In this document: positions 23,706-35,900 of the stretch, in pieces
How positions within the stretch are numbered: the stretch's first letter is position 1
Layout of the letters: the number at the start of each line of letters is the position of its first letter
Assembly: GCA_023055355.1 (NCBI GenBank)
Contig: JALJCS010000010.1
Span: forward strand, 24,443,001 to 24,507,000
Direction of reading: 5' to 3'
Length of the DNA: 64,000 nt
From: Agelaius tricolor
Lineage: Eukaryota; Chordata; Aves; Passeriformes; Icteridae
The notes under the pieces: generated by a model
Databases searched by the model: none
Seen by the model: only the letters and a program-made list of their open reading frames with translations
What the model was told of the DNA's origin: nothing
Program-made: the position numbers and the translations under genes

Positions 23706-26700
23706 GACGGTGCTTATTTTTCCTAGAGTCAATCAGCAAAGTTCTCAAACAAATGTAATGTCTTTTAAATGTATTTTCAAGGGAGAGAAAACAGCACCAC
23801 TTTTGAGCTCAGCTGAGGCATTTTAAATGGCCCACTAAGGCTGGATGACATAAGCACCTACATTATTTGTACTATCTGGGCTTTTCCCAGCAATAACTAG
23901 ACATGAGTAAAATTGGTGAGTTTTAAAAGGACCTTGCAGCATTTCCAGCTGTCTCTGTGCAATAAGTGATGGTTTGCTTTTCTATGCTTCAAAGTGCTGA
24001 TCTGAACTTGATGCCTGAGAGGTGGAGCAGACTGTGTCCATCCATTATTTCCTAAGGGATGCCCTTCCCAAGAGCAGGCTGCAGGAAAGGAAAAGAGAGA
24101 AGAGAGAAGGGAAAGGGACCTGTAATTTCCTGGGATGAGCTGTGGCAGGACCTCCTTGCTCTAGAGAGGGAGGCACTATGCCACAAGGCAAAAGTGGCTT
24201 TCCCAGATATCCCCAGGTTGTAGAAACAAGGTGGCCACAGCGAGCTCAGCACCTGCTGCCCGTGTCACCAAACAACTGCCTGCAGTGCACCAGCTCAGCC
24301 TCTGCACGAGAAAATGACCACAAGGCAAGGTCACTCCCAGGTCCCACCCGCCATCTGTGCTGAGAGTCATTTCTGCTGTCACAGGAGGTGACCTAGTTTC
24401 AGGCAGCAGGTCCCAGAGATGCTACCCTGCATCCCCCACCCTGCCCTCCTGTCCCTGGCCCAGCACACCTGCGCTGCTGCGACACCACGAGGGCCTTGTG
24501 GTGTGAGCCATGCACAGAGGCCATGGTGACCCAGAAAATCCTTCAGCTGATGAGAAGGCAAGTTGTCTGGATTAAAAAAAAAATTAAATGCTGCCTTAGA
24601 TCTGTGTCACAGTACTGCAGAGATGTGGTTGTGCATGTCTGCCTGATGCTCTGAGCCATCAGGATGAATTCCAGCACTGGAGGTGAACAGCTTGTCCCTT
24701 CATGCTGGCACTCCCCTTAGAAGGTTGTTAACTCTTCTCACTTGTGTCTGATCCTGCCCTGCCTACCAGTGATGGGCAGAGGGGAAAACCTTCATGGGCA
24801 CAGCAGCCTCGTGGATCTCATGGGCATCTCCCAGGATGTCCATCTGGCTCCTGATCCACAACAAGAAGGGTCACCTCCATGTGGGTTGTACTGGGCAGAG
24901 CCTCCAGCAGCAGTTAAAAATTGCCCATTCTTAACAAAACATGGAGCTCAGCTCCCTTGTGTCCAAGGGTAAACCAGGTAAGCCAGCAGCAAGGCCAGAG
25001 GGGCTTGTGCTACAGCACTATTCAGTAGCTGCACCCCATCCCAGCACCATCCCACCTCACATGTCAGGACATATGTTCCTGTTTTGCCAGTACTAAAATC
25101 AGCTCCTTCCCATGGCCTTTGGAGACATTTGCTGGAGGAAAGGCTGCCTTTGAACAGATTTCTGCCTAGGTTTCACTTCATAATTCAAATAATTTCTTGA
25201 CACAAAGCACTGAGGACTTGCTCGGGGTGCAAGGCCAGAGAGCAGGGTCATGTCGAGTGGCTCCAAGGGGCTGCCCAGTGTCATTCCCACAGACACACAG
25301 CCTTGAGGAACATGTTAAACTTTCAGCCTGATTTGCAGACTTAAAAAAAATTAGCAGGTAAGTTTGGAGCAACAACAAGAACAACTTTTCCAATATCAGC
25401 TGGTGTTACTATCCAAAAGACAACTAATTTTACACCAAGATAAAGAAAGCAATATCACATCTCAAGGTCCTCAAAAGGTGACAGAGCTATAGAGGGACTA
25501 TCTGGATTTCTTCCTTGTTGGTGGGGCTTAGCCTAGAGTTTCTCAGGAGACAAGCCCTGCTGTTTGGCCATATGAGAAACTAGCCAGCTAATTGCTCTGA
25601 GGAATCTGAAGGTGGGACAGAAGAAAGCCTGGTCATGAAATCTGTGTGCAGGAGAGAGCTCTAACAGCCTTTCCCCTCCCTGACTCTCTGGCCAAACAGT
25701 TTTGGCATTTGTTCAGCATTTGAGAATGTGAAGCCAAGTCCAAACACTTGACAGGCTCCAGTGCAGTGCTGCTCCTCAAAGTCCAATTGCCCAAAAGACA
25801 ACTCTCACGTTCCTCAAGTTTCTGAGCAGCTTTGTGTCTGGGGTTTTCTTAAAACCTTCAAAGCTCCAGCAGGATTAGTGCTTGGCTTAACCTCTGGCAG
25901 AATTGACAGAGGCTTTAGGAGCTGGAAAGATTTTAGGGCTTTGTCCTTGGCCTCTCAGCAGAGGCCAGAACCTTTATATTCAGGTCACCTTCCAGCCCCA
26001 GAGCTGCTGGGGGTGCTCTCCAGTAAGAGCCTGCAGAGAGAGGAGAGGAGCAGTGTGCAGATGTTACCCTCAACATCTGGAGCAGCTGAGATAAAAATAC
26101 AGCTGCAGAGGGAGGCAAGCTTTTAAAGTACAGGGAAAAGTAGAAAACATTGGCTAGAGGAGTGGCAGGCTACAGTCTGGTATGAATATCTTGTGCTCAG
26201 GTTGCTCTGAACAGAAAAAGGCACAGTAATTTCCATTAGTTGTCCAAAGACATTTGTGAGAGCTGTTCAGCACACTGATCTTTAGCTGCTTGCAAAAGGA
26301 AATGCCCTCACTGTGGCAACTGAGCAGCTCCACATAGTTTTTGGGGCTCTTTTCATCCTGACAAAACTCTCTCAAGATTAGGGGGTGTTAGCCCCATTTT
26401 AGTAATAGGAAACAGAGACAGAGAGAACTCAGGTGTCTAAAAGGTTTTTAGCACTGGCATAGAGGAAATTACTCAGCATCAGTGGAAAAGGTGCATGGAC
26501 AGACCTCTGTATTTTAAGAAGTTATAATAACTCCAGAATCTGGACCAGAGTATGGAGAGGGGTAATTTTAATTTTTTTTTTCTTTTTTATCTTTTCAACA
26601 TTATCTTTCCAAGTTATGAATAATAAGATTGGGAATTAAATAGAGTCCTGACATTTTCCCACTATTTAACAGGGAAGTGATCGGAAAATCTGGTGGGAGA

Positions 26701-27107
26701 AGGGCTTGTGAAAAAATGAAATTCAAGAAAAAATAAATCCATGAACAATTTCCACAGCTACAATGACTTTTGGACTTTTCTCAGAGGAAAACAATCTCAC
26801 ATTATTCCCAAATTATCACTCCCATCACCCTGAAAACTATGGGATGTTTTTATTTGACTAAAAACTACAAGATTGCAAACTGGGGGAGAAGAAGGTCTGG
26901 TTCCAGCCTCTACACCAGTCCCTGCCACCAGCTGTCCCGCTTTTGAGGCCATACATGAAAAAAAAAAAATTAAAAAAAAGGGGTCAGGATGGGCTTCCCA
27001 ACCAGGATGGACCAGACAGAAGATTCTCAGACCTAAAAGTTTCCTGCCTGCTGCGGAACAGACTCTTTGCTCGCAATTCCTTAAGCCCCTTGTGGTGAGC
27101 AGGCGAA
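23706..27107. other. Non-coding stretch, no gene recognised
   Basis: Frames of up to 121 codons, none recognisable. 26560-26640 is AT-rich, and short A runs occur near 26958-26978. No interspersed repeat identified. Confidence 0.45.
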
Positions 27108-27290
27108 CCTGAGGCTGAACCCGGCGGCAGGGAGGGAGGAAAAGCCCCGCGGCCGCGCTCCGGGACGCGCCCGGCGACAGCAGAGGGAGCTGCGCGACCG
27201 CCAGTGCGAGCCCAGCGCTGCCGCCGCTCCGGGACACCGGCCGGGATGGGGAGCGCCTGCCCCGCGCGCCCTCCTCGGCACAGAGAGAGA
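27108..27290. promoter_or_regulatory. CpG island, possible promoter
   Basis: I count about 26 CpG dinucleotides in roughly 175 bp, against near absence in the surrounding sequence. GC content is very high, and sites such as GCGGCCGC lie within it. In birds such islands usually mark promoters or first exons. No protein can be assigned: the frames on both strands run straight into the adjacent simple repeat. Transcription direction is unknown. A GTGAGC donor-like hexamer lies at 27095-27100 on the plus strand, just outside the island. Alternatives are an orphan enhancer-type CpG island or the 5' exon of a lncRNA. Confidence 0.5.
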
Positions 27291-27579
27291 AAGAAAGACG
27301 AGAAAGACGAGAAAGACAGACAGAAAGACAGAAAGAAAGAAAGACAGAAAGAAAGAAAGACAGAAAGAAAGACGAAAGAAAGAAAGACAGAAAGACAGAA
27401 AGACAGAAAGACAGAAAGACAGAAAGACGAGAAAGCAAAAGGAAGAAAGACGAGAAAGCAAAAGGAAGAAAGACGAGAAAGCAAAAGAAAGACGAGAAAG
27501 ACAGAAAGAAAGACGAGAAAGACAGACAGAAAGACAGACAGAAAGACAGACAGAAAGACAGACAGAAAGACAGAAAGAC

Positions 27580-27610
<31 letters not shown>

Positions 27611-27748
27611 CGGGAAAGAAAAAGACAGAAAGACAGACGGGAAAGAAAAAGACAGAAAGAAAGACGGGAAAGAAAAAGACAGAAAGAAAGACGGGAAATA
27701 AAGACAGAAAGAAAGACGGGAAAGAAAGACAGAAAGACAAAGAAAAGG
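27280..27748. repeat. Imperfect purine-rich microsatellite (GAAA/GACA)
   Basis: About 460 bp built from AGAAAGA, GACAGAAA and GACGAGAAAG words on the plus strand, with higher-order repeats such as 'agacgagaaagcaaaagga' and 'gacgggaaagaaaaa'. Long open frames on both strands translate it into Lys/Arg/Asp/Glu-rich or Phe/Leu/Ser-rich repeats (165 codons plus; 219-360 codons minus). These are products of the repeat, not genes. Confidence 0.97.
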
Positions 27749-27866
27749 GGAAGGAAGGAAGGAAGGAAGGAAGGAAGGAAGGAAGGAAGGAAGGAAGGAA
27801 GGAAGGAAGGAAGGAAGGAAGGAAGGAAGGAAGGAAGGAAGGAAGGAAGGAAGGAAGGAAGGAAGG
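27749..27866. repeat. (GGAA)n microsatellite, about 29 units
   Basis: Nearly 118 bp of uninterrupted AAGG/GGAA repeat. Together with the preceding bases, the plus strand is purine-only from 27739 to 27866 (128 bp). GGAA is the core recognised by ETS-family factors, and long pure purine tracts can form triplex (H-DNA) structures. The lack of interruptions suggests a young, length-variable array. Confidence 0.98.
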
Positions 27867-29872
27867 TAGGTTGGTTCAAAATGAGGTTGGGAGAGGGCAG
27901 AGCCTGCTGGTTTTTGCAGAAAAGACGGATGCTCTGAGGTTGGGATGTGGTGTTTGTTTCCTGGCCCCACTGCCACCACAGACTTCATCTGCAGCCTTGC
28001 CTGCATCACTCAGGGGACACCATTTTCCAGGGAACTCAGGTCATTGTCCAGCAAATGGACTCTGGAGCATCCCAGCTCCTGCTTCCCCTGGCAGCCCCCC
28101 AGGATACCCACCATCCTGACAGCTCCTGCAAAAGCTTTCAAAGGTCAGAAATGGCCTGCTGCTTGTAAACAAAAGGCAAACCCACAGCTTACCTCGGGAA
28201 TTTGGGGATCCCTGGGGGCTGCCCCTAGGACATAGTTAGAGTTTGCCAGCTCTGAGCCCCCTGAACAAAGAGCTCTGGTGCTGGCCCCAGTGGGTGTTCC
28301 CAGAGGTGCTTCTTTGGACACTTGCTTTGGTAGGTTATAAAACTCCCTTACAAAGTAAGTGATTACAATTAACTCAGGTTTTATAGATGTGGAGTGCTCT
28401 TTGATGGTGTTTGGCTCACAGGAAAGAATAAAATAAAATGAATGATGCAAGTGTGCCAGGGCCAGCAAGGCCAGGCTGACCTTGCAACAGATTCATTCAT
28501 TTCCCCCAGCACATGCTCAACACAGCAGCACCTCAGGTTGTGAGAGATTTTATAGAAGAATAAAGCAGTAACTGAAGTGTAATAAGCTAACACACAGCCC
28601 TCCTTAGCTTAATTTTTAACTGTGTGAGTGACAATCAACCAGCAAAATAAAACATCTGTGGGGGGTGGGTGGATTTGACCCAGATTTGATCCGTTGATCC
28701 CTCAATGGATCAGATCCATATCCTCCTGTGGGATTTTTCAGGGGTGGCAAACTCAGTTTCTGGGGCAGGCCTGGCTGACACCCCAGTATCTGACACGGGC
28801 ATACATAAAACATTTTTAAAAGAAGCCCATTTAAAGATAAGCTGCATGCATGCTGTTAGATTGAACTCCCTGCTGCTGCAATAACTGCAGTGCATTACAT
28901 GTACACTATGCTGAGCTCTCACACCAGCCTAAGAGACTCAGCACAGGGCTGGGTCCCAGCCTGAGCTATCACAGCAGCCCCGCACATATTTGCAAGCTTG
29001 GATGAAGCTGTTCTTCAGGCCAGGCCCAGGCCATCCATTATCATCTAATTTATGGGCTCAGGGCAGCAGAAATGGGAGAAGGTTTTTGCTCAAGGCACAT
29101 GTGAGCCAACATATGATTGCAATGGCTCCTTCTCACATTCACATCTCTGGAGTGCTTCTGCACACAGGAACAGTAGGGAACAGGCTGTTTTCTCCACGAG
29201 CACAACCACAGCCTAACATTGCACGGAACACTTAGGAACAAAAATAAAAGTGTGTTCTAACCATGTTGCAGCTATTGTTCTTCCACAGGATTTTCATCTC
29301 GTGGCAATTTCTGAGGGAGTTGAAGTCTTTGTGGTTTCTTGCATTTGGGGGGAAGAGAAGATCAAAGCACAACACCCTCTGAGATCTGGCCCGGGCGACA
29401 CTGTCCCCAGATGACTCGGTGTCGTGTGACAGTGCATCCTGCAAAACAGGCTTCAACAAGGCAGGACACACCAGAGGCTCAGTGCTGGCTGCCCCACCGT
29501 GGGGATGAGCAGCAGCACAAGGTGGATGCAGGCACCTGAGCCCTCCATGGAGTGTGGCAGAAGGGACAGCTCTGTCCAGAGCAAGGGCAGCGCGATGTCC
29601 TAAAAATCCCATCCTTTGAGACTTCTGCCCTGCTGCATCCCAGTGCCATCTGCCCCGGGACAGGCAATGCCTTCACACCCCAGGTCAACTCCCACTCACC
29701 AAGAAAGAGAGATTTTAAAAAGTTTCTTGAAGGAAAACAGCCTGGGAAGCTGTGGGCTCTCAGGGGGGTGTCTCACAGTGCCTTGCCCAGGCTGTAGGCT
29801 TCCAGCCCCTGCACTTCCAGCACACTTCCCTGCAAGGCCCCAAGCAACCTACCCAAAATCAGCACTGATTAT
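27867..29872. other. Non-coding stretch, no gene recognised
   Basis: Short frames of 126 codons or fewer on both strands without recognisable products. No interspersed repeat apart from the CR1 tail that ends the interval. Confidence 0.45.
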
Positions 29873-29930
29873 AGCAGGGAGTTGGACCAGAGACCTCCTG
29901 AGGTCCTTCCAGCCTCAATTACTATGCAAT
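29873..29930 (+). mobile_element. CR1 LINE, short degraded 3' tail
   Basis: The words 'gcagggagttggacc', 'gacctcctgaggtccttcc' and 'agcctcaatt', then 'actatg', match the last 60 bp of CR1 read on the plus strand, where the family has GGTTGGACTAGATGACCTC-type sequence before its octamers. The octamer is degraded. Only the tail remains, so the element is old or extremely truncated. Confidence 0.75.
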
Positions 29931-30439
29931 GCTACTCTTGTGTGCCACAGGAGGTCATCCCAGGCCACCACTACCTCTTCCTATGCGCTGCCTTTAGGGC
30001 TAAACCACTTGGTGCTCCAAACCTTGACCCAGAGGCTCTGCAGGCTCTGATATTTAGCTTATCCCTCTGGCCAGCTCAGCTGGTACAGATCACTGCCTGT
30101 GCTGGCACAGGATCTAGAAGAGTCCATGCATCACAGCTGACTCAAGCCCAGCCTTCCCAGGATTTCTTCCATTTGAGCCAAACCAGAACAAACCCACATG
30201 CCCCAGAAACACTTTGCTACAATCAACCAAGATGATGCAGAAAATCCAGAGTTTAACTACTGAACCCCTGTTAAGTTTGCAAGACTGAAGCCTGAGGGAA
30301 CAGACATTAAAACCCTTCATACAGCAGCCTCAAGAGGCAAAGCAGAACTTTGAGCCTGGGAACTTTGATCACTTTGGTAAACAAGCAGGCAGGGATTGGG
30401 AGACTGGAGAAGGACTCCTCCAACATCCTGGTTTGCCCA

Positions 30440-30625
30440 TAAAATGAAAGAATAGGGTGTACTTTTAAGAACTTTGCATGTTTTATGACATTATTGTCTG
30501 TAAACCTTCCTAGTTTCCTTAGTAATCAGAAAACCGACGCCTTTAATGGAAAACGCAGTGTACTCGCCACAAGAGCAGAGAATGAAAATTGGTCTCCTAT
30601 GCAAATAGTTCAATTATAATCAAGA
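30440..30625. promoter_or_regulatory. Candidate enhancer-like block with octamer site
   Basis: Repeat-free sequence with a perfect octamer ATGCAAAT at 30599-30606 (POU-factor site), two forkhead-like words (GTAAACC at 30501-30507, GAACAAACAC near 30625) and CTTTGCATG around 30471-30479. CpG-containing words (AACCGACGCC, AAACGCAG) are retained in otherwise CpG-poor DNA. The pattern suggests selection. It is untested. Confidence 0.25.
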
Positions 30626-31250
30626 ACAAACACTGGAAAAGGTCAGGTTCCCAAAAGGATGTGTGTTTACATTATAAATAAGGAACTGGGAAACAGGAAC
30701 AATATGATAGCTTTACTACATGGGAGCTGTGACTTGTAAAGGTAAACTGCAGTTTCACAAGGGGGCTCAAGGTGTGACAAACTCCCAGTGGTGGCACTAT
30801 GCTGCCTTTTTTCCTTTTCCTTATGAAAAGCTGCAAAAAGTCTTATTCTTTTCCACAAAATCATGAGGCTGAATCCCAGAAAAGGTGGCAGGGTTTTTTA
30901 TTTGGATTTGTCCTGGGTGTTCGCTTAGTTGACCTGAAATCAGCACAAACAAGTCTGAAGAAAGCAGAATTTGTCACATAAATTCTTCACTGAAGATAAA
31001 ATAGTATCAAAGATGGATCCATCCTCAGGTACAAGGTGAAATCAGTTCCTTGTAACTATTTTTAACACCTTTTGGTCCCCAGTCATGGTTTGTTAGTCTG
31101 GCTTTAAGTCATTTGAGCTTTCTTGGAGTAAAAAAATCAAAACCACTAAATATTTTACTATTTATAAGTAATCTGTTACAGGCAAATAATGAAGCCCTAC
31201 TATAGCTTTGAATTAATGTATAACTTAAATAATGGCTAGCCTAGTGTTGG
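30626..31250. other. Non-coding stretch, no gene recognised
   Basis: AT-rich unique sequence with short frames only. Nothing recognised. Confidence 0.5.
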
Positions 31251-31480
31251 TGTGCTGGTTTACATCCAGGAAGGCTTTAGGCAAAAGCAAGGCCTGATGG
31301 GGATGGTTGAGTAATACAATAGAAAGAAAGAAAGAAAGCCTAACATAAGAAGGGAAGCAAACCCAGCATAGAGAGTTACAAATATAAGACAAGAAATACA
31401 TAAAGAAATATAAGAAAGCTTGCTATAAGCAGACAAAGATTTCCCTCTGTCACCTCTCAAGAGGAGCCTCAAAGTTTTGA
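31251..31480 (+). mobile_element. Possible LTR fragment (ERVL-like start)
   Basis: The start 'tgtgctggtttacatccagg' resembles the TGTGCTGGTTT opening of avian class III (ERVL) LTRs. After about 20 bp I lose the similarity. No matching CA end or target-site duplication was found, so the boundary is arbitrary. A short GAAA repeat occupies 31321-31338. It could be coincidence. Confidence 0.25.
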
Positions 31481-32926
31481 GGGCTGCAGGCTGAGCACCA
31501 AATGAGCTCTCAGCTCCCAGCTGCAGGAAGAGGTCGAGGCTGGAGATGATGTGTCACAAACTCTGTGTAGGTGTAGAGCACTCATCTCAAGAAACATTAA
31601 AATGAGCTCAAGTGCCCAGCAATGAGCCATGACTGCTCTGCCCCAGAGCACAGGAACTGCACTCTCCCAAGCCATCCATGTGCACTCTAACACACCCACT
31701 CAGAGTGGCTGCTCCCAGACACACAGCAGTGCTCATAGTCCCACTGTCCCACCATCCATGCTTAGCTCCTCAAAAAGCAGAGATCTTTCAGGAATGTTGT
31801 ATCTGTGACAACTTATCCTGAGGAAAGCAGCAAAAACCCTCCCAGGGGACATGGAGGGCCCTGTGCAGGCCTGTCCAGCCTCCCCCTGCCCAGCAGGTGC
31901 TGTGTTCTCAGCTCCTTGTGCTTCAATATGCTTTTTGCAGAGCAAGACAGGTCGTGATTATACATGATTCATTTTATAAGCATATTTTCAAACTGCATTA
32001 GCAAAATATTTTCTACATACCATTTTACAGATGGAAAAACTGAAAGAGAAACCAAGAATCTTCACTTTTGATATACGAAGTTAGATCTGTTCACCGATTT
32101 CAGTGTTTCTTTGGGAAAAATCCATGAGAGGAAAAACTGTATGTAGCCAGTATCAAGTGACAGAAGGAGCCCACACGAGTCGGTGCCTTTAACTCCTGAA
32201 TCAACTCTGCTACCCCCAATTAATCAACATAATCACCAAATTTCCAGCTCACTAAAATCACATTAAGCATTGCAAACTTTCATGAGCACTTGCAAAGCTG
32301 AATATAATTTCCACTTCCAAACAAACAGAACCAGACGTACAGTGCCTCCTGCCTAAGGCCAAACTACCAACAACATTGTCCTTTTACCTCCCTTGAACAG
32401 TTCCGTTCAGTATTTTAAGCTTCAGGAGAGTTTTGGCCCAGGTATGTCCCTGCTCCCAAATGCATATTCACCTTGTAGCTCAGAGTGACTGCAAAGGTAA
32501 AAGGATGCAGATCCACATGCCAGCAAGGCTCTGAGCCTGCCTCCTCTCCCCACACACAGCTGAGGTTTCAGCTTTCCCTGGGACAGGCAGGCATCAGCTG
32601 CATCAAGCACATTGGGTCAAACTGGTTCTTGGCCCAGATGCAAATGTCAGAAAGGGAGGGAGCACACACTGACCAAAACCAGCTTGTTGGAAATGTAGGG
32701 ACAGACCTGCAAATGCAGGAAAACTCAAGCGTTGAAAATACCCAGAAGAAGAAAAGGGATGGCTTGGGGGGCTGAATGTCTTTTCTCCTCAGAGTCTGAA
32801 GGAGAGCAGTCAGACAGGGACAATCAGTCTTTCTCCAGCTGAAGGAGGGATTAGGGACTGCTTCCAAGAGGAAGGACCCACCAGTAAATTCAGAGAGATT
32901 CAGCAAGGATCACAGAGCAGGACCTA
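31481..32926. other. Non-coding stretch, no gene recognised
   Basis: Frames of up to 112 codons without recognisable products. 31980-32060 is AT-rich. No confident repeat. Confidence 0.45.
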
Positions 32927-32986
32927 GGTCACTTGGACTCAGTGATCTTTGTGGGTCCCATCCAACTCAGGATATTCTATGACTGA
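32927..32986 (+). mobile_element. CR1 LINE, short 3' tail
   Basis: Plus-strand words 'ggactcagtgatctttgtgg', 'gtcccatccaactcagga' and the octamer ATTCTATG followed by ACT match the CR1 3' terminus. Only about 60 bp remain. It is opposite in orientation to most CR1 copies in the window. Confidence 0.85.
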
Positions 32987-35900
32987 CAGCAGTTGTTTAC
33001 TGTGGGCTCATACAGACTTCAGCAGGGCTCTGTTTACTTCTCCCCCTCTCCCACACATTACCTAACACTGCTGTGCAGCATTTAACAGCTGCCATCCCAG
33101 ATCCCAGGAGGTGGCTGCACACCAGCAGGGTGAACATGGGCACACAGCACATCAAATGCACACGTCTCTGTCTGTGCATTAAGCACTGCTCCAGGCTGGC
33201 TGCAGAGTGACAGCTGTGTGACACTCACTGCCAGTGCTGCACAGCCATTTGAGTAGCTTGAATGAAGAAAAGGCACAGATGTTTTCCAAAATCCTTCAAG
33301 ACATTCTGACTGTTACCAACAGCTGGGCAGCCTTTCCCATGGTAACATCACAGCAGTCAGCAATGCAGAAGTAAAGGAGGAGCTGGGGTCTGAGCTGAGC
33401 TGCCAGCATTCCAGCAAGTAATGTTATTTCAGTAAGGAGCACAAATGCAGATGCTGTTTCTGAGTAGAGTAGAATCCTTCCCCACCAATTCTTTACTTGA
33501 AGCTTGAATTTTGTACCTTCTCTCCCATAATAAATGGAGTTATTTGTGTGATTTTTGCTACTGTATCAATAGCCTCGTAAGGAAAAGGAAAAAAAAAAAA
33601 AAAAAAAAGAGCAGGCTTAGGTGCCTCTTGCACCCAGGTCTCTGTCTGACTGCAGTCACTTGGTCTCCACACGCAGTGGGAGATCCACAGGATGCAGTCC
33701 ATGGTGTGCCCTGTGCCACACAGAGCAGAGGGGCTGCTGCAGTCAGGATGGAAGTCTGCAGTCTCTGGGAAGCCCGGGGAGGGGAACACTTTGCATGTGC
33801 ATTGTAGTCGCAGGTGCAAAGCCATTCTGCCATTCTCTCTCACAGCAGCAAAGCCATTCTGCAAATGCTGATCTTGTTTTCTCACACCCTGCCTCTCCAT
33901 CACACAGACAAAGGCTTGCCAAGGTCGCTGTGTTTGCTGAAATGAACCAAGACCTCAGAAAACTTCCCACCGGCCACACAATGCCAGAGGACCAAAGTGA
34001 CCTCTCTCAAACAGGCCTTCAGCATTCTGAGAAATGCACACAGTTTTGCCACATCTTTTGAACAAGTTTGTTCCAAGAGGTGTGCAGAGGAAGGAGGGGC
34101 AGGTACTAATGGGGCCAGCTCTGTGCTTGAAGAGATGTAATTAAAGAGTGAAAGCCAAATTACATCTCAGTGCCATGTATTAACACAATATATTCAAAAG
34201 CTCAGAGGTTTTACCAATAGAAAAAAAAATGTACTTGTAGCAATACAAACTTGTATTGTCATATTACCACAGATTCTTTCCAACTAAGAAAAAAGCATCG
34301 TAGCAAGTCAGTGTGAAAGAAGGCTTTTGGGTTTGGTTTTGGGGGTTTTTTGTAATTAATCCTGTCTTGAAAACAAACAAAAATAGAAGATTGGCTGGAT
34401 TTGTGGGAGAGTAACATTGGGAAACCCAGAGCTACACACTGCACCTGAAAGTCACTCTCTCTGTGCTTTTCTTTCCTCCTCTTCTTCAACTGCTGTCAGG
34501 CCCCATAGACAGCTTCTTAATACAAATATTAATGTGTCATTAATACAAATATTTATTCTACATATCAAGCTAGAACCTAGGAGTCCATCACAGGCAGTGT
34601 TCTTACTGGGATTGGTGATGTGGAAATGTGGAAGTACAAACTAGTTCCTGATCACAGTAGAGGTAACAGCTCTCCAACATGAAAAGCTCTATAGGACCAC
34701 CCAGTCCCTATGGAGCAGAGTCAGAAATAAAGTGTATTCCTCCTCTCTAGTCCATGAGATCCACAGGCAGAGCACACAGGTCCAGCCAGCAGAGTTGCTT
34801 TTCTGGCCACGCCACATCTCTCTGAGGTTTGGTCCACTGTCCAAAGTGCTTCTACTCTCTGTTTTAATTGAGAAAAATGCAGAGAGTGCCTCAGGCTCCG
34901 TTTGTACCAACCTGCAAAGCAATTCAGTTACAGTTTAACTTCTCCTTGAAAATGAGGTCAAGAGGTGAAGCCTACAAGTCAAGGAGAAGTCCTCCAGCAA
35001 GCATGTAGTTATTGGGTGCACCACATAAAATCAGCTCTGCCATCTCTGAGCACAGCCTTATGATTCATCACGTGCACAAGTCTTTGCAATCTGTTGAAGA
35101 CAGCTATTGTCCCTGGGAATACCAGCTAAATTGGGTAAGAATGTGATGACTTCATTGTATTCATTAGGTGCTTTCTCCTACCAGATGTGGTACTGGGCAG
35201 CACAAATTTTGACCCAAAAGAAGCCAAACTGGCACATCAAAGCTTGCAGGGATCTGTATGCCTTCAGCTCAAAGCCATCACTTGTTTTCATTCTGCCAGG
35301 GCTTTTGGAACTCTAAAAATCTCCTAAGGCATGCAAAATACAACTTTACAGACTGTGACATCCCTCTCTCTATTCTCTACAAGCAGGGAAAGCCCTGTTT
35401 CCTCTCACAAGCCTCAGAACATGTCATGCATGCTGAAAAGCACAGAAGACCTCAGACAAGGCCTCAGAGAGTTTAGGCAGAGGGGCACCTGCTGTTGTGG
35501 AAGGGGAAAGGCACTGTGAGTGACATTTTCTAAAGCAGGGCACTGTCCAGAGAAAAGCACAGTACCCACTACCCTGCAAGAGACCTGGGCACAAGTGAAG
35601 CAACCAGATGTTGTGGTACTTCCACAGAACTCCATCCAGCAAGGGACATGTGCTGTCCTTGTTCAGCTGACAAGGGGACATCAAAAATGCTGAAGCTGTG
35701 AGACAAGGCTTCATCTTTTATCTGATCTCACACTTCTGTCACATCACTCAGCATCTTAACACAATCTCAAGCTTTTCTTGGTAAACATTTCCACAGAGCA
35801 GCAGTGGTATGTGCTAACTCTTTCCATTTGCCCTTTGTATTTCTCAGGGTTGCAGGCAATTTCCCATTCAGCGGTGCTGAGGAGGCTCCCCTGAGGATAT

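Noticed and set aside
27204..27701. Plus-strand 165-codon Lys/Arg/Asp/Glu repeat frame starting in the CpG island
   Set aside because: It is the opposite-strand translation of the same simple repeat. The N-terminal part shows no domain, and the frame exists only because GAAA/GACA words lack stops.
26797..28009. Minus-strand frames of 219-360 codons rich in Phe, Leu, Pro and Ser
   Set aside because: They are translations of the purine-rich microsatellite in three frames, with no non-repeat domain. All frames being open over the same DNA is a property of the repeat.
33589..33608. A20 run as a processed-pseudogene tail
   Set aside because: No recognisable mRNA-like sequence precedes it and no target-site duplication was seen. 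Treated as a simple homopolymer.
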